A stretch of DNA of 64,000 nucleotides from an uncultured Collinsella sp. (GTDB lineage Bacteria > Actinomycetota > Coriobacteriia > Coriobacteriales > Coriobacteriaceae). Positions 25,790 to 34,580 of the stretch are shown here, piece by piece. Within the stretch, counting starts at the first letter, position 1. The number at the start of each line of letters is the position of its first letter. Location of the stretch: contig UQHW01000002.1 of the NCBI GenBank assembly GCA_900540935.1, forward strand, positions 49,498 to 113,497. The letters are read 5' to 3'. A model generated the notes under the pieces. That model was not told the origin of the DNA, did not search any database, and was given only the letters and a program-made list of their open reading frames with translations. The position numbers were made by a program, and so were the translations under genes.

Positions 25790-26622
25790 GAAAGATCGTA
25801 TCGGTCCTGAGCGCCGCTGTGCTTACACTTACGCTGTGTGCCTGTTCTTCGGGATCTTCTACCTCTTCCATTACCGTCGCTGGCTCCACGACCTGCCTTC
25901 CTATCGCCGAGATTGCGGCCGAGGGCTTTAAGGAGGAGACCGGCATCGACGTGCTCGTTTCCGGTTTGGGTTCTTCCGCTGGCATCGAGGCCGTCAGCGC
26001 CGGCACGGCCGATATCGCCAGCTCCTCCCGTGGGCTCAATGCCGACGAACAGGATCTGGGCCTGACCCCCATCGTAATTGCCCACGACGGTATCGCGGTC
26101 ATCGTGAACGACGATAACCCGGTCGATAACCTCTCGACCGAGCAGCTCCGCGATATCTACGCCGGCAAGATTACCAATTGGAAAGAGGTCGGTGGCGAGG
26201 ACCTGAGGATTCAGGTCATCAACCGAGACGAGGCGTCCGGTACGCGCGAGGCCTTCCGTACCATCGTGATGGATGGCACGCCGTTCGATCGCCGCTCGGC
26301 TGTTCTTTCGGGTACGGGCCAGGTGCGCGACGTGGTATCTCGTTCGCGTGGGGCCATCGGCTACATTTCGCTGGGCTTCGTCGATAGCCTCAACGCCAAG
26401 ACCTCGGTCAAGGCCGTCTCGGTCAATCATGTTGAGGCGTCCGAGAAGACGGTCGCGAGTGGCGGTTATCCCATCTCGCGCGACCTTTACTTCTTTGTGA
26501 AGGGTGCGCCTTCGCAGCAGGCGCAGGATTACATCGACTATGTGACGTCCGAAAAGATGGACAAGCAGATTCGCGAGGCGGGCTTTATTCCCGTCACCAA
26601 CGACGAGAAGGGGAGTGAGTAG
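25786..26622 (+). CDS. pstS: Phosphate-binding lipoprotein PstS
   Basis: The extracytoplasmic substrate-binding lipoprotein of the high-affinity phosphate ABC transporter. 278 residues: a signal peptide with the lipidated Cys probably at position 20 (LTLCAC), then the phosphate-binding stretches AGSTTCLPIAE and NRDEASGTREAF. The start overlaps the pgeF stop by four bases (ATGA), implying translational coupling. It heads pstSCAB-phoU, expected to be induced on phosphate limitation. Confidence 0.95.
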   Translation: MRKIVSVLSAAVLTLTLCACSSGSSTSSITVAGSTTCLPIAEIAAEGFKEETGIDVLVSGLGSSAGIEAVSAGTADIASSSRGLNADEQDLGLTPIVIAHDGIAVIVNDDNPVDNLSTEQLRDIYAGKITNWKEVGGEDLRIQVINRDEASGTREAFRTIVMDGTPFDRRSAVLSGTGQVRDVVSRSRGAIGYISLGFVDSLNAKTSVKAVSVNHVEASEKTVASGGYPISRDLYFFVKGAPSQQAQDYIDYVTSEKMDKQIREAGFIPVTNDEKGSE

Positions 26623-26623
26623 C

Positions 26624-27550
26624 ATGGAAGCACAGGAAAACTCCCAGACTGAGCAGAATGTTCAGACGCCCAAGAAGCGCGAGCTGGCGCTCGTATCGCG
26701 CAGTACCTATATCAAGGAGAAGGCGCTGCAGTGGATCTTCTTTGCCTGCGCGTTCTTGGCGGTCGTTACCGTCATCCTGATTTTTGTCTTTACCACGTAC
26801 TCGGCGCTGCCCGTCTTTACCGACATCGGTCTGGCGGACTTCTTTAGCTTTACGTGGGCGCCTTCCGAGGGCCACTACGGCATCTTGTCGCTGCTTGCCG
26901 GCTCGGGTCTGGTGACCGTCGGTGCGCTCGCCATGGGCGTGCCGCTGGGCGTGGGTACGGCCGTTTACCTGGTCGAGATTGCCAGCAAGCGCGTGCGCAA
27001 GCTCATCAGCCCCGCCGTTGACCTGTTGGCCGGCATCCCTTCTATCATCTATGGTTTCTTTGGCATGATCATCATCCGCCCGTTTATCGCACAACTGACC
27101 GGCGGCCTTGGTTTTGGTGCGCTGACGGCGTGGTTTGTGCTCGCCATCATGATCGTCCCTACCATCACCACGCTCACCATCGATGCTCTCAATTCCATTC
27201 CCATGGGCATTCGCGAGGCATCGTATGCCATGGGCGCCACCAAGTGGCAGACCATCTATAAGGTCGTGCTACCTGCCGCGAAGCTGGGTATCGTTGATGC
27301 CATCGTGCTGGGTATGGGCCGTGCCATCGGCGAGACCATGGCCGTGCTCATGGTCGTAGGTAACGCCCCGGTTATTCCCGACAGCATTGCGAGCCCTATC
27401 TCGACGCTCACGAGCCAGATCGCGCTCGACATGAGCTATTCCTCGGGTCTGCATCGCTCGGCGCTGTTCGGCATGGGCGTGGTCCTGTTTATCATCTCCG
27501 CCACGCTGGTGGGCATCGTCCGTCTGATTTCCAAGAAGAAGAGGGGGTAG
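26624..27550 (+). CDS. pstC: Phosphate ABC transporter permease PstC
   Basis: One of two membrane subunits of the Pst channel. 308 residues, six membrane segments, with the ABC-permease cytoplasmic loop at EASYAMGATKWQTIYKVVLP. ATG 26624 is taken because AAGGGGAG lies nine bases upstream; GTG 26615 would add three residues. It starts one base after the pstS stop. Confidence 0.95.
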   Translation: MEAQENSQTEQNVQTPKKRELALVSRSTYIKEKALQWIFFACAFLAVVTVILIFVFTTYSALPVFTDIGLADFFSFTWAPSEGHYGILSLLAGSGLVTVGALAMGVPLGVGTAVYLVEIASKRVRKLISPAVDLLAGIPSIIYGFFGMIIIRPFIAQLTGGLGFGALTAWFVLAIMIVPTITTLTIDALNSIPMGIREASYAMGATKWQTIYKVVLPAAKLGIVDAIVLGMGRAIGETMAVLMVVGNAPVIPDSIASPISTLTSQIALDMSYSSGLHRSALFGMGVVLFIISATLVGIVRLISKKKRG

Positions 27551-27553
27551 GCT

Positions 27554-28459
27554 ATGTCCGATTCCGTTGACACGACGGTCGATACGACCTCGTCGCGCGA
27601 GCGCATCAAGCGTGCCCTTTCCCACGGCAAGAAGGGCCGCATCAACAAGGACCTGTCCAACAAGATCATGCTTTGCGTGTTTCGTGCCGCTGCCTACATC
27701 ACCACGCTGGTGCTGGTCGCTATCATCGCCTACGTGGTCATCAACGGCCTGCCACACATCTCGCTCGACTTTATCTTCGGTTGGCCCCAGGGCGTCAACG
27801 CCGAGGGCGGAATTTGGCCCACGATCGTCTCGACCGTCTACGTGACGGCGCTCGCCATGCTTATCTGCACGCCGATCGCTGTGCTGGCAGCCGTCTATCT
27901 GGCCGAGTACGCCAAGCAGGGCAAGGTCGTCGAGCTCATTCGCTACGCTGCTGACGCTTTGGCCTCGGTGCCCTCCATCGTTATGGGCCTGTTTGGCTAC
28001 GCCTTGTTTGTCGAGGCCATGGGCCTGGGCCTTTCGATGGTCTCGGCCGCCCTGGCACTCGCGCTCTTGATGCTTCCCATCGTCATGCGTACCACCGAAG
28101 AGGCCATTCGCGCCGTTCCGCGCTATATCCGCTGGGGCGCATATGGCCTGGGCGCCACCAAGTGGCAGGTTGTCTCCAAGATCGTGCTTCCTTCTGCCTT
28201 TGGCCGTATTGCCACGGGCATCGTTCTCGCCATCGGCCGTGCCATTGGCGAGACCGCGGTGGTGCTCTATACCATGGGGCAGGCCATCAATCTACCTATT
28301 TCGCCGCTCGATTCCGGCCGCCCCATGACGGTTCACCTGTATCTGCTTGCCAACGACGGCATCAACATGAACGCAGCCTACGGCACCGCGCTCTTGCTGA
28401 TGGTGATCATTCTGACCTTCAACCTGTTTGCGCGCTTCCTGTCGCGCAAGCGTCGCTAG
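27554..28459 (+). CDS. pstA: Phosphate ABC transporter permease PstA
   Basis: The second membrane subunit of the Pst transporter, 301 residues and six membrane segments, with the coupling loop GAYGLGATKWQVVSKIVLP. The N-terminal 40 residues are charged and cytoplasmic. It follows pstC after three bases with GAGGGGGT as ribosome site. Confidence 0.95.
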   Translation: MSDSVDTTVDTTSSRERIKRALSHGKKGRINKDLSNKIMLCVFRAAAYITTLVLVAIIAYVVINGLPHISLDFIFGWPQGVNAEGGIWPTIVSTVYVTALAMLICTPIAVLAAVYLAEYAKQGKVVELIRYAADALASVPSIVMGLFGYALFVEAMGLGLSMVSAALALALLMLPIVMRTTEEAIRAVPRYIRWGAYGLGATKWQVVSKIVLPSAFGRIATGIVLAIGRAIGETAVVLYTMGQAINLPISPLDSGRPMTVHLYLLANDGINMNAAYGTALLLMVIILTFNLFARFLSRKRR

Positions 28460-28471
28460 TTAAGGAGTCCC

Positions 28472-29275
<804 letters not shown>

Positions 29276-29367
29276 TCGGTGCGACTAGTCCCAAGCCGAT
29301 CGGATCTGGTCCGGTGCGTATTCACTGTGCGGGCGGCATGACCGCACCCAACTGATTGGAGTGAACC

Positions 29368-30225
29368 ATGCGCAAACTGTTTTCCCGTCAGCTCATCGAG
29401 GCCCGTCACGAGATGCTGAGCATCTACGAGGCCGTCGATCTGGCCCTCCACGATGCCGTGAAGGCCTATGTGACCGACGACCGCAAGCTCGCCACCAAGA
29501 CCAAGAAGCGCACGCTTTCGATTGACGCACGCTGCGCCAACCTGGAGGCCGTCTGCTACAACCTGATTGCCACGCAGTCACCGGTCGCCTCCGACTTCCG
29601 CTTGCTGCAGACGATCATCTACGTCGACTTTAACCTGCAGCGCATGACCGATAAGGTTCGCCAGATTTGCCGCGCCACGCGTCATATGATCAAGGCCGAC
29701 ATCTCGCTGCCCAAGGAGCTTGTCGGCACGGTCGAGGCCGAGGCTGAGGCCGTCTACCAGGTGCTGGGCTCTTCGCTTTCTGCGCTCGTCACCAACGACA
29801 TGTCCATCATCTGCAACTTGGCCGTCGAGGACGAGCCAGTGCACGCCGCCTACGAGAAGTTCTTCCGCACCTTTAACCGCATGGACACGGGCGATTTTAT
29901 GGACGACGACAGCAACTATGACGACCTGCGCCGCGCCATCATGGTATCGCGCTATCTCGATCGCATCGCCTCGATTTCCATCGATGCCGCCTGCCGTCTG
30001 ACCTTCCTGTTGACCGGACAGCGTATGACTGCCGGTGATATCGCCTGCACTGATGAGGATGAGCTCGAGAGCATGCGCGTGCCTTCGGGCGAGGGTGTTA
30101 TCATGAGGCCCGCCGTCGATGCACGCTACGTTGCCAAGGTGCCCGTTAACGAGGTCAGCGAGGGTCTTCGCTACCTGCTCGATCATCTTGAGGATGAGGA
30201 CGATGGCGAGGACGACGAGGAGTAA
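29368..30225 (+). CDS. phoU: Phosphate signalling protein PhoU
   Basis: A cytoplasmic three-helix-bundle protein that links the Pst transporter to the phosphate sensor kinase and represses the Pho regulon. 285 residues, longer than the usual ~220 because of an acidic C-terminal extension ending DHLEDEDDGEDDEE. The PhoU repeats include ATQSPVASDFRLLQTIIYV and a second copy after residue 120. It is the last gene of the operon. No phoR-phoB/P pair is found nearby. Confidence 0.92.
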   Translation: MRKLFSRQLIEARHEMLSIYEAVDLALHDAVKAYVTDDRKLATKTKKRTLSIDARCANLEAVCYNLIATQSPVASDFRLLQTIIYVDFNLQRMTDKVRQICRATRHMIKADISLPKELVGTVEAEAEAVYQVLGSSLSALVTNDMSIICNLAVEDEPVHAAYEKFFRTFNRMDTGDFMDDDSNYDDLRRAIMVSRYLDRIASISIDAACRLTFLLTGQRMTAGDIACTDEDELESMRVPSGEGVIMRPAVDARYVAKVPVNEVSEGLRYLLDHLEDEDDGEDDEE

Positions 30226-30262
30226 GTAACCCCGTTCGTCGAAAGATTGTAAATACCTAAGT

Positions 30263-30294
30263 GAGCGCGGCCTTGCACATGCGGGGCCGCGCTC
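30263..30294 (+). terminator. Probable terminator after phoU
   Basis: A perfect 10-bp GC-rich stem (30263-30272 with 30285-30294) with a 12-base loop. The tail is only weakly T-rich (TTGCGTT), so readthrough into yggS is possible. Confidence 0.55.
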
Positions 30295-30344
30295 TTGCGT
30301 TAGCATGGGACTACTTGTTTGGCTGTCAGCGGAGGCGATTGGCA

Positions 30345-31082
30345 ATGGATAACTATTTGGACTTGATGCGCGCTCGCCGCGAGCAGATTCTGGAACGTTT
30401 TTATGCGGCGCTCGATCGCGCGGGCCGTCCCCACGACGCCGCGAGCCTCATTGCCGTGTCCAAGACCGTTGGTGTCGATGAGACCGTTGCCGCCATCCAG
30501 GCGGGGTATCGCCATTTTGCCGAGAACCGCCCGCAGGAGCTGGTTCGCAAGCTCACGGGTCTGGCGGAGCATCCGGAGCTGCCCGAGGTGCGCTTCGATA
30601 TGATCGGCAACCTGCAGACCAATAAGATCAATGCGGTGCTGGGCTCAGCCGAGCTGATTCACTCGGTGGGTTCGCTGCATCTGGCGCAGGCGATCTCGAG
30701 TCGTGCTGTTCGCAAGATTGAGGCAGGCGAGCTCGTCGGCCCCCAGCGTGTGCTCATTGAGGTCAATGTGAGTGGTGAGGAGTCGAAGGGAGGCTTTTCA
30801 CCCGATGAGATTCGCGCCGCCGCGGGTGAGCTTGCAGAACTTGAGGGAATTTGCGTACAGGGGCTTATGACTATGGCGCCCCGGGGGAATAAGGATGTGG
30901 CACGCCGCACCTTTGCGGGGCTTCGTGAGCTGAGGGATGAGCTGGAGGCGGCGCATCCCGATTTGAACCTGCCTGAGCTTTCCTGCGGTATGAGCGAGGA
31001 CTTTGAGTCTGCCCTTGAGGAGGGCTCTACGCTCGTTCGCCTGGGCAGGGTAGTATTTAGCCCGGAGTTTGCAGTAAAATAA
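30345..31082 (+). CDS. PLP homeostasis protein YggS/PLPBP
   Basis: A PLP-binding, alanine-racemase-fold protein of 245 residues that buffers pyridoxal phosphate and has no known catalytic reaction. Lys40 in LIAVSKTV is the cofactor lysine; HFAENRPQEL, FDMIGNLQTNKIN and the late LSCGMSEDFESA are family marks. ATG 30345 follows GGAGGC. In Gram-positive genomes it sits between ftsZ/pgeF and sepF, as here after the phosphate operon is discounted. Confidence 0.95.
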   Translation: MDNYLDLMRARREQILERFYAALDRAGRPHDAASLIAVSKTVGVDETVAAIQAGYRHFAENRPQELVRKLTGLAEHPELPEVRFDMIGNLQTNKINAVLGSAELIHSVGSLHLAQAISSRAVRKIEAGELVGPQRVLIEVNVSGEESKGGFSPDEIRAAAGELAELEGICVQGLMTMAPRGNKDVARRTFAGLRELRDELEAAHPDLNLPELSCGMSEDFESALEEGSTLVRLGRVVFSPEFAVK

Positions 31083-31142
31083 GGCTCTGAAGTGCGCACT
31101 GATTATCGGGGCGCCTGCACTAAACCGCGAGAGGACACAACC

Positions 31143-31865
31143 ATGGGCTTCCTTGACGAGATTAAAAATAAGATGCACCTGGGCGGCCAGCAGGGTTACG
31201 ACCAGGGTTATGGCCAGGACGACGACTACGGCTACGATGACGGCTACGACGATAGTGATCAGGGCAACGGCTGCAGTGGTGCTTCGGGCGAGGGCTTCTA
31301 CACCCAAGACGAGCCGAGCAACGGCCTGCTTGGCCAGACGCGCCGCGGTGAAGCTGAGTCGGTTGCCGTGTATACGCGCTCCGGTCAGCTGGTCGGCGAT
31401 GACTCCCGCCATGCCACGACGTATAACCCGCCTTCGCGCTCGCAGGACAGTGTTGCGAGCGGTTATCGTCCTGGTGCCTATGACACGCCGTCGAGCTACG
31501 CCGAGAATACCCGCGCCCGTGCCGCCGCTGCACCCGCGCCTGCACCGAGCGATGCCTCGGCCTATGCGAGCAATATCATCAACGCCACGCCGCAGCTGCC
31601 GGCCTATGTCCTGCGCCCCGAGAGCTATGACGACGTGGAGACCGTGGTGCGCCGCGTTCGCACCAAGCAGCCTGTCGCACTGATTTTTGTGGGCGTACGC
31701 ACCGAAGTTGCCAAGCGCGTCTTGGACTTCTCTTACGGCTTTGCCTGCGGTCTGGGTGCCACGGTCAAGGAGGTGGGCGACCGCGTGTTCATGGTGCTGC
31801 CCGCCGGTTGCGAGGTCAAAGATTCCGATCTCAAGAAGCTTCGTGCCGACGGCTACCTTAAGTAA
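31143..31865 (+). CDS. sepF: Cell division protein SepF
   Basis: A membrane-associated Z-ring anchor that replaces FtsA in actinobacteria by binding the FtsZ C-terminal peptide. 240 residues. The N-terminus MGFLDEIKNKMHL is the expected amphipathic membrane helix. A long linker follows: a Tyr/Asp/Gly-rich stretch (about 18-55), then an Ala/Pro/Ser-rich part. The SepF fold lies at about 155-235 (PESYDDVETVVRRVR, ALIFVGVRTEVAKRVLDF). ATG 31143 has GAGAGG eight bases upstream. The Tyr/Asp/Gly linker is not typical. Confidence 0.92.
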   Translation: MGFLDEIKNKMHLGGQQGYDQGYGQDDDYGYDDGYDDSDQGNGCSGASGEGFYTQDEPSNGLLGQTRRGEAESVAVYTRSGQLVGDDSRHATTYNPPSRSQDSVASGYRPGAYDTPSSYAENTRARAAAAPAPAPSDASAYASNIINATPQLPAYVLRPESYDDVETVVRRVRTKQPVALIFVGVRTEVAKRVLDFSYGFACGLGATVKEVGDRVFMVLPAGCEVKDSDLKKLRADGYLK

Positions 31866-31886
31866 AGACAAGACGAGGAGATTCCC

Positions 31887-32168
31887 ATCAACATCTACAC
31901 TATCGTCCAGCTGGTCAATACGCTGTTCAACTTCTATTCCACGCTCATTGTCGTCTACTGCTTTATGACGTGGATTCCCATGAAGCAGGGTGGTTTGCTT
32001 CAGGATATTGCCGCGGTGCTTGATAGCGCGTGCGGTCCGTGGCTCAACCTGTTCCGTCGTTTCATCCCGCCGATGGGCGGTATCGATTTTTCGCCGGTCG
32101 TTGCGATTATTGCGTTGCAGTTGGTGCAGAGGCTGGTTCTGCAGCTTCTTATAGGTATACTCGTGTAG
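31887..32168 (+). CDS. YggT family membrane protein, apparently with an AUC start codon
   Basis: 93 residues with two hydrophobic segments, matching the short YggT/Ylmg proteins found after sepF. The translated body begins IYTIVQLVNTLFNFYSTL. The frame is closed upstream by the sepF stop (31863-31865, same frame). Between that stop and the first ATG (31965, already past the first membrane segment) there is no ATG, GTG or TTG. A GAGGAG Shine-Dalgarno (31875-31880) lies six bases before ATC 31887, so that codon is the best start; ATT 31881 directly abuts the site. Family assignment is good and the start is inferred. Confidence 0.75.
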   Translation: MNIYTIVQLVNTLFNFYSTLIVVYCFMTWIPMKQGGLLQDIAAVLDSACGPWLNLFRRFIPPMGGIDFSPVVAIIALQLVQRLVLQLLIGILV

Positions 32169-32229
32169 AACTGACTTAGTAACTTACGTCGGGCGTGTAG
32201 CGCCGAGGCGATGAAAAAGGAGACTTGTT

Positions 32230-32904
32230 ATGGCTATTACCCCTGCAGACATCCAGGCTCAGACTTTCTCTGAGGCCAAGCGTGGCTACGATCCTGCTGA
32301 GGTCGACGTCTTCTTGGAGACGCTGTCCTCCGAGGTTGACGCTATGCTCGCTAAGATCGTCGACCTTAAGGGTCGTCTGACTGCTACCGAGCAGCAGCTT
32401 GCCGATGCGCAGGCTCAGCTTGCCCAAGCTCAGGATGCCACCGCCCAGGCCGTTCCTGCCGCCCCCGTGGCTGTTCCCGCCCCTGACTTCTCCGCTCAGG
32501 AGCGCCAGATTTCCGCTGCCCTGATCGCTGCCCAGCAGACCGCTGAGACCATCGTCAACGATGCCAACGAGAACGCTGAGCGTATCCGCAACGAGGCTGA
32601 CGCTAAGGCACGCGAGGTTATCCGCCAGGCTCTGACCGAAAAGCAGGCCGAGCTCGAGGAGATCGATCGTCTCAAGGCTTCCCGTGAGGAGTTCAAGGCA
32701 GAGTATCTCAAGCTCATCCAGCACTTCATGGACGATGCCCAGAACTCCTTCCCGGCCGATCTCATGGCCTCCACGCCGGTCGGTTCTGCCGCTTCTCCTG
32801 CGGTGACTGTTCCCGCCGAGCCGCTGCCCGTCGCTGACCCGGTTGTCCCCGTGGCCGATCCCTTCGCCCCGATCGACAACTTCGCTGCCGACGACCTGGA
32901 CTAA
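32230..32904 (+). CDS. divIVA: DivIVA domain polar/septal scaffold
   Basis: A coiled-coil protein that marks poles and septa and recruits growth or division factors. 224 residues: the DivIVA N-domain (MAITPADIQAQTFSEAKRGYDPAEVDVFLETL by feature, residues 1-32) and coiled coils at about 35-75 and 95-160, then a Pro/Ala/Val-rich acidic tail. AAAAAGGAGA precedes the ATG, and a strong terminator follows. It closes the yggS-sepF-yggT-divIVA set. Confidence 0.93.
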   Translation: MAITPADIQAQTFSEAKRGYDPAEVDVFLETLSSEVDAMLAKIVDLKGRLTATEQQLADAQAQLAQAQDATAQAVPAAPVAVPAPDFSAQERQISAALIAAQQTAETIVNDANENAERIRNEADAKAREVIRQALTEKQAELEEIDRLKASREEFKAEYLKLIQHFMDDAQNSFPADLMASTPVGSAASPAVTVPAEPLPVADPVVPVADPFAPIDNFAADDLD

Positions 32905-32930
32905 CATTCGGCCTACAATTTAGTGCCTAG

Positions 32931-32960
32931 AAAGGACCCGCAGCTTGCGGGTCCTTTTTT
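32931..32960 (+). terminator. Rho-independent terminator after divIVA
   Basis: A perfect 12-bp stem (32931-32942 with 32946-32957), a 3-base loop and T residues to 32960. Confidence 0.92.
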
Positions 32961-32965
32961 ATGAC

Positions 32966-33005
32966 TGTGCAGGGGTGCGCATCATAAAAAACCGAGCCCT
33001 GCACA
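32966..33005. repeat. 9-bp inverted repeat 3' of the nitroreductase gene
   Basis: TGTGCAGGG (32966-32974) is matched by CCCTGCACA (32997-33005) around a loop with an A-run. It lies between convergent genes and may end transcription of the minus-strand nitroreductase, though the T-run is inside the loop on that strand. Confidence 0.4.
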
Positions 33006-33071
33006 TAGTGGCGCAGAGCTCAGCGAACGGGTGAGCGGTAAAAGGTAGGTTTTGAGGCATGTCCTAAAAAT

Positions 33072-33602
33072 CTACTTGAGGAGGAAGTCGGGGAGGGGAA
33101 TGGTGCGGGCCTCGCGATGCTCGGGATCGGCGATGTGGTCGGCAGGATAGCCACAGACGAGCATGTGATAGGGATAGACGCCCTCGGGCAGGTTGAACTG
33201 CTCTTGTGCTACCTCAGGCTTAAAATGGCATACCCAGCACGTTCCCAGGCCCTGCTCGGTGGCCTCCATCATCATCTGATCGCAGACGATCGAAGTATCG
33301 ATGGCACTCGAGTTCATCTGATCATACGGGCGCACCCAAGCATCATCGGTAACGCTGCAAATAAGGAAGATAAGCGGAGCGCCAAAGATAGACCCATCGC
33401 GAGCAAACCGAGGCTGACAAGCAGCAGCCTTCTCCAGAAGCTCAGGCGTATCCAACACCATCACACGGGTTGGATGATTATTACAAGCAGAAGGAGCAAT
33501 ACGCCCAGCCTCAACAATGGCATCCACCACAGCCTGCTCCACAGCCCGATCTTCAAACTCACGACAAGAATACCGACCCCGAGCCAGATCCAAATAAGAC
33601 AT
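33072..33602 (-). CDS. Nitroreductase family flavoprotein
   Basis: 176 residues, FMN-dependent NAD(P)H oxidoreductase fold; the substrate is unknown. The N-terminal RGRYSCREFEDRAVEQAVVDA and the next block AGRIAPSACNNHPTRVMV match the FMN-binding region, and GLGTCWVCHF is the conserved late motif. The start is ATG at 33602 (GGAGGG seven bases before), not the longer reading to 33668. It is monocistronic and convergent with divIVA. Members reduce nitro compounds, quinones or flavin; none can be chosen from sequence. Confidence 0.88.
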   Translation of the reverse strand: MSYLDLARGRYSCREFEDRAVEQAVVDAIVEAGRIAPSACNNHPTRVMVLDTPELLEKAAACQPRFARDGSIFGAPLIFLICSVTDDAWVRPYDQMNSSAIDTSIVCDQMMMEATEQGLGTCWVCHFKPEVAQEQFNLPEGVYPYHMLVCGYPADHIADPEHREARTIPLPDFLLK

Positions 33603-33786
33603 ACAAGCCCTCCAACAATTAAAAATCAAACAAACCCAAAGTAACCCAAAGAGTACCCAAAGCGGCAATCAGCCAATCGCTCATCGAATACCAAAGTAAA
33701 ACCCCGAGCAATCAAGGGCCATCACAGCAAAGGCCCCACCACGCTCAACCCCTCAGCCAAAGTTCCCAATGGTGGTACATAAGGGA

Positions 33787-33865
33787 GCGGGCCCGACCAC
33801 TTATAACCTTTTGAACGACTCTGCTTGCAGCCGGAGTGAAAAAGGTTATGAGTGGCCGGGCCCGC
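33787..33865. repeat. Long inverted repeat (26-bp arms)
   Basis: The arms 33787-33812 and 33840-33865 match with two wobble-type differences and contain GCGGGCCC at the outside and AACCTTTT/AAAAGGTT at the inside; the loop is 27 bases. It lies about 25 bases after the DUF47 stop (which is on the minus strand) and before the nitroreductase. No T-run follows on either side, so it is not a simple terminator. The rest of 33603-33786 is A-rich with no gene. Confidence 0.8.
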
Positions 33866-33889
33866 GACCGGTGGGACATGTACCCCCAA

Positions 33890-34513
33890 TTAACTGTTCT
33901 TCATGACAATCGAATCCACGACATCGGCCACATTCTCGCAGCAGTCGGCACAATACTCCAGGAAGGCATACACGTCACGCCAGGCGATGACCTCGAGCGG
34001 ATCCTTGCCGTTGACGTGCAGGTTGCGCATGGCGTTGATATAGAGCTCGTCGGCCTCGGACTCGATGGTGTTGATCTGGATGACGAGCTCGCGCAGCGTT
34101 TTGGACTTGCGGTAGTTGGGAAGCTCGACCATCAGGTCCTTCATGGCGCGACAGGCATCGGTTACCTTGTGGGCGATGACGATGGCGTCGGGATGGATGC
34201 TCTGAATGTTGGTGAAGTAGACGCGCTGCACGACACCCTCGATGCGGTCGAGCACGGTGTCGAGTGAGCAGCTCATCAGATCCAGATCCTCGCGCTCGAG
34301 CGGGGTGATAAAGGCGGTGAGCAAGGCGTCTTCGAGCTCGTGGTGCTTCTTGTCTGCCGCATGCTCAATCGCATGCATCTTATCGAGCATGTCGTGGATC
34401 TGCGCGGGGTCAAAGTTCTCAAAAATCTTGGTGAGCAGCTCTGCGGCCTGGACGGCGAGGTCGGCGCAAGCGACGTAGTTGTCAAAGTAGAACGAATCGG
34501 GTTTCTTTGCCAT
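33890..34513 (-). CDS. DUF47 (PhoU-like) partner of the Pit transporter
   Basis: 207 residues, all-helical, of the DUF47/YkaA family, which is nearly always paired with a PiT phosphate transporter and is thought to modulate it. ATG at 34513 has AAAGGA eight bases before. It lies 67 bases downstream of pit on the same strand, forming a two-gene operon. Its HAIEHAADKKHHELEDALL segment and later VIAHKVTDACRAMKDLMVEL show the two-fold PhoU-like repeat. Confidence 0.9.
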   Translation of the reverse strand: MAKKPDSFYFDNYVACADLAVQAAELLTKIFENFDPAQIHDMLDKMHAIEHAADKKHHELEDALLTAFITPLEREDLDLMSCSLDTVLDRIEGVVQRVYFTNIQSIHPDAIVIAHKVTDACRAMKDLMVELPNYRKSKTLRELVIQINTIESEADELYINAMRNLHVNGKDPLEVIAWRDVYAFLEYCADCCENVADVVDSIVMKNS

Positions 34514-34580
34514 GGGTGGGTCCTTTCGAGGCGAAGACGGGTGGGCGAAGTGTTGCGGTCCGGATGGACGTTCGGTTTGA

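Noticed and set aside
33630..33660. CCCAAAGTAACC shared with 47496-47510
   Set aside because: A 14-of-15 match in A-rich sequence near two gene ends is too short to claim a repeat family without a genome-wide count.
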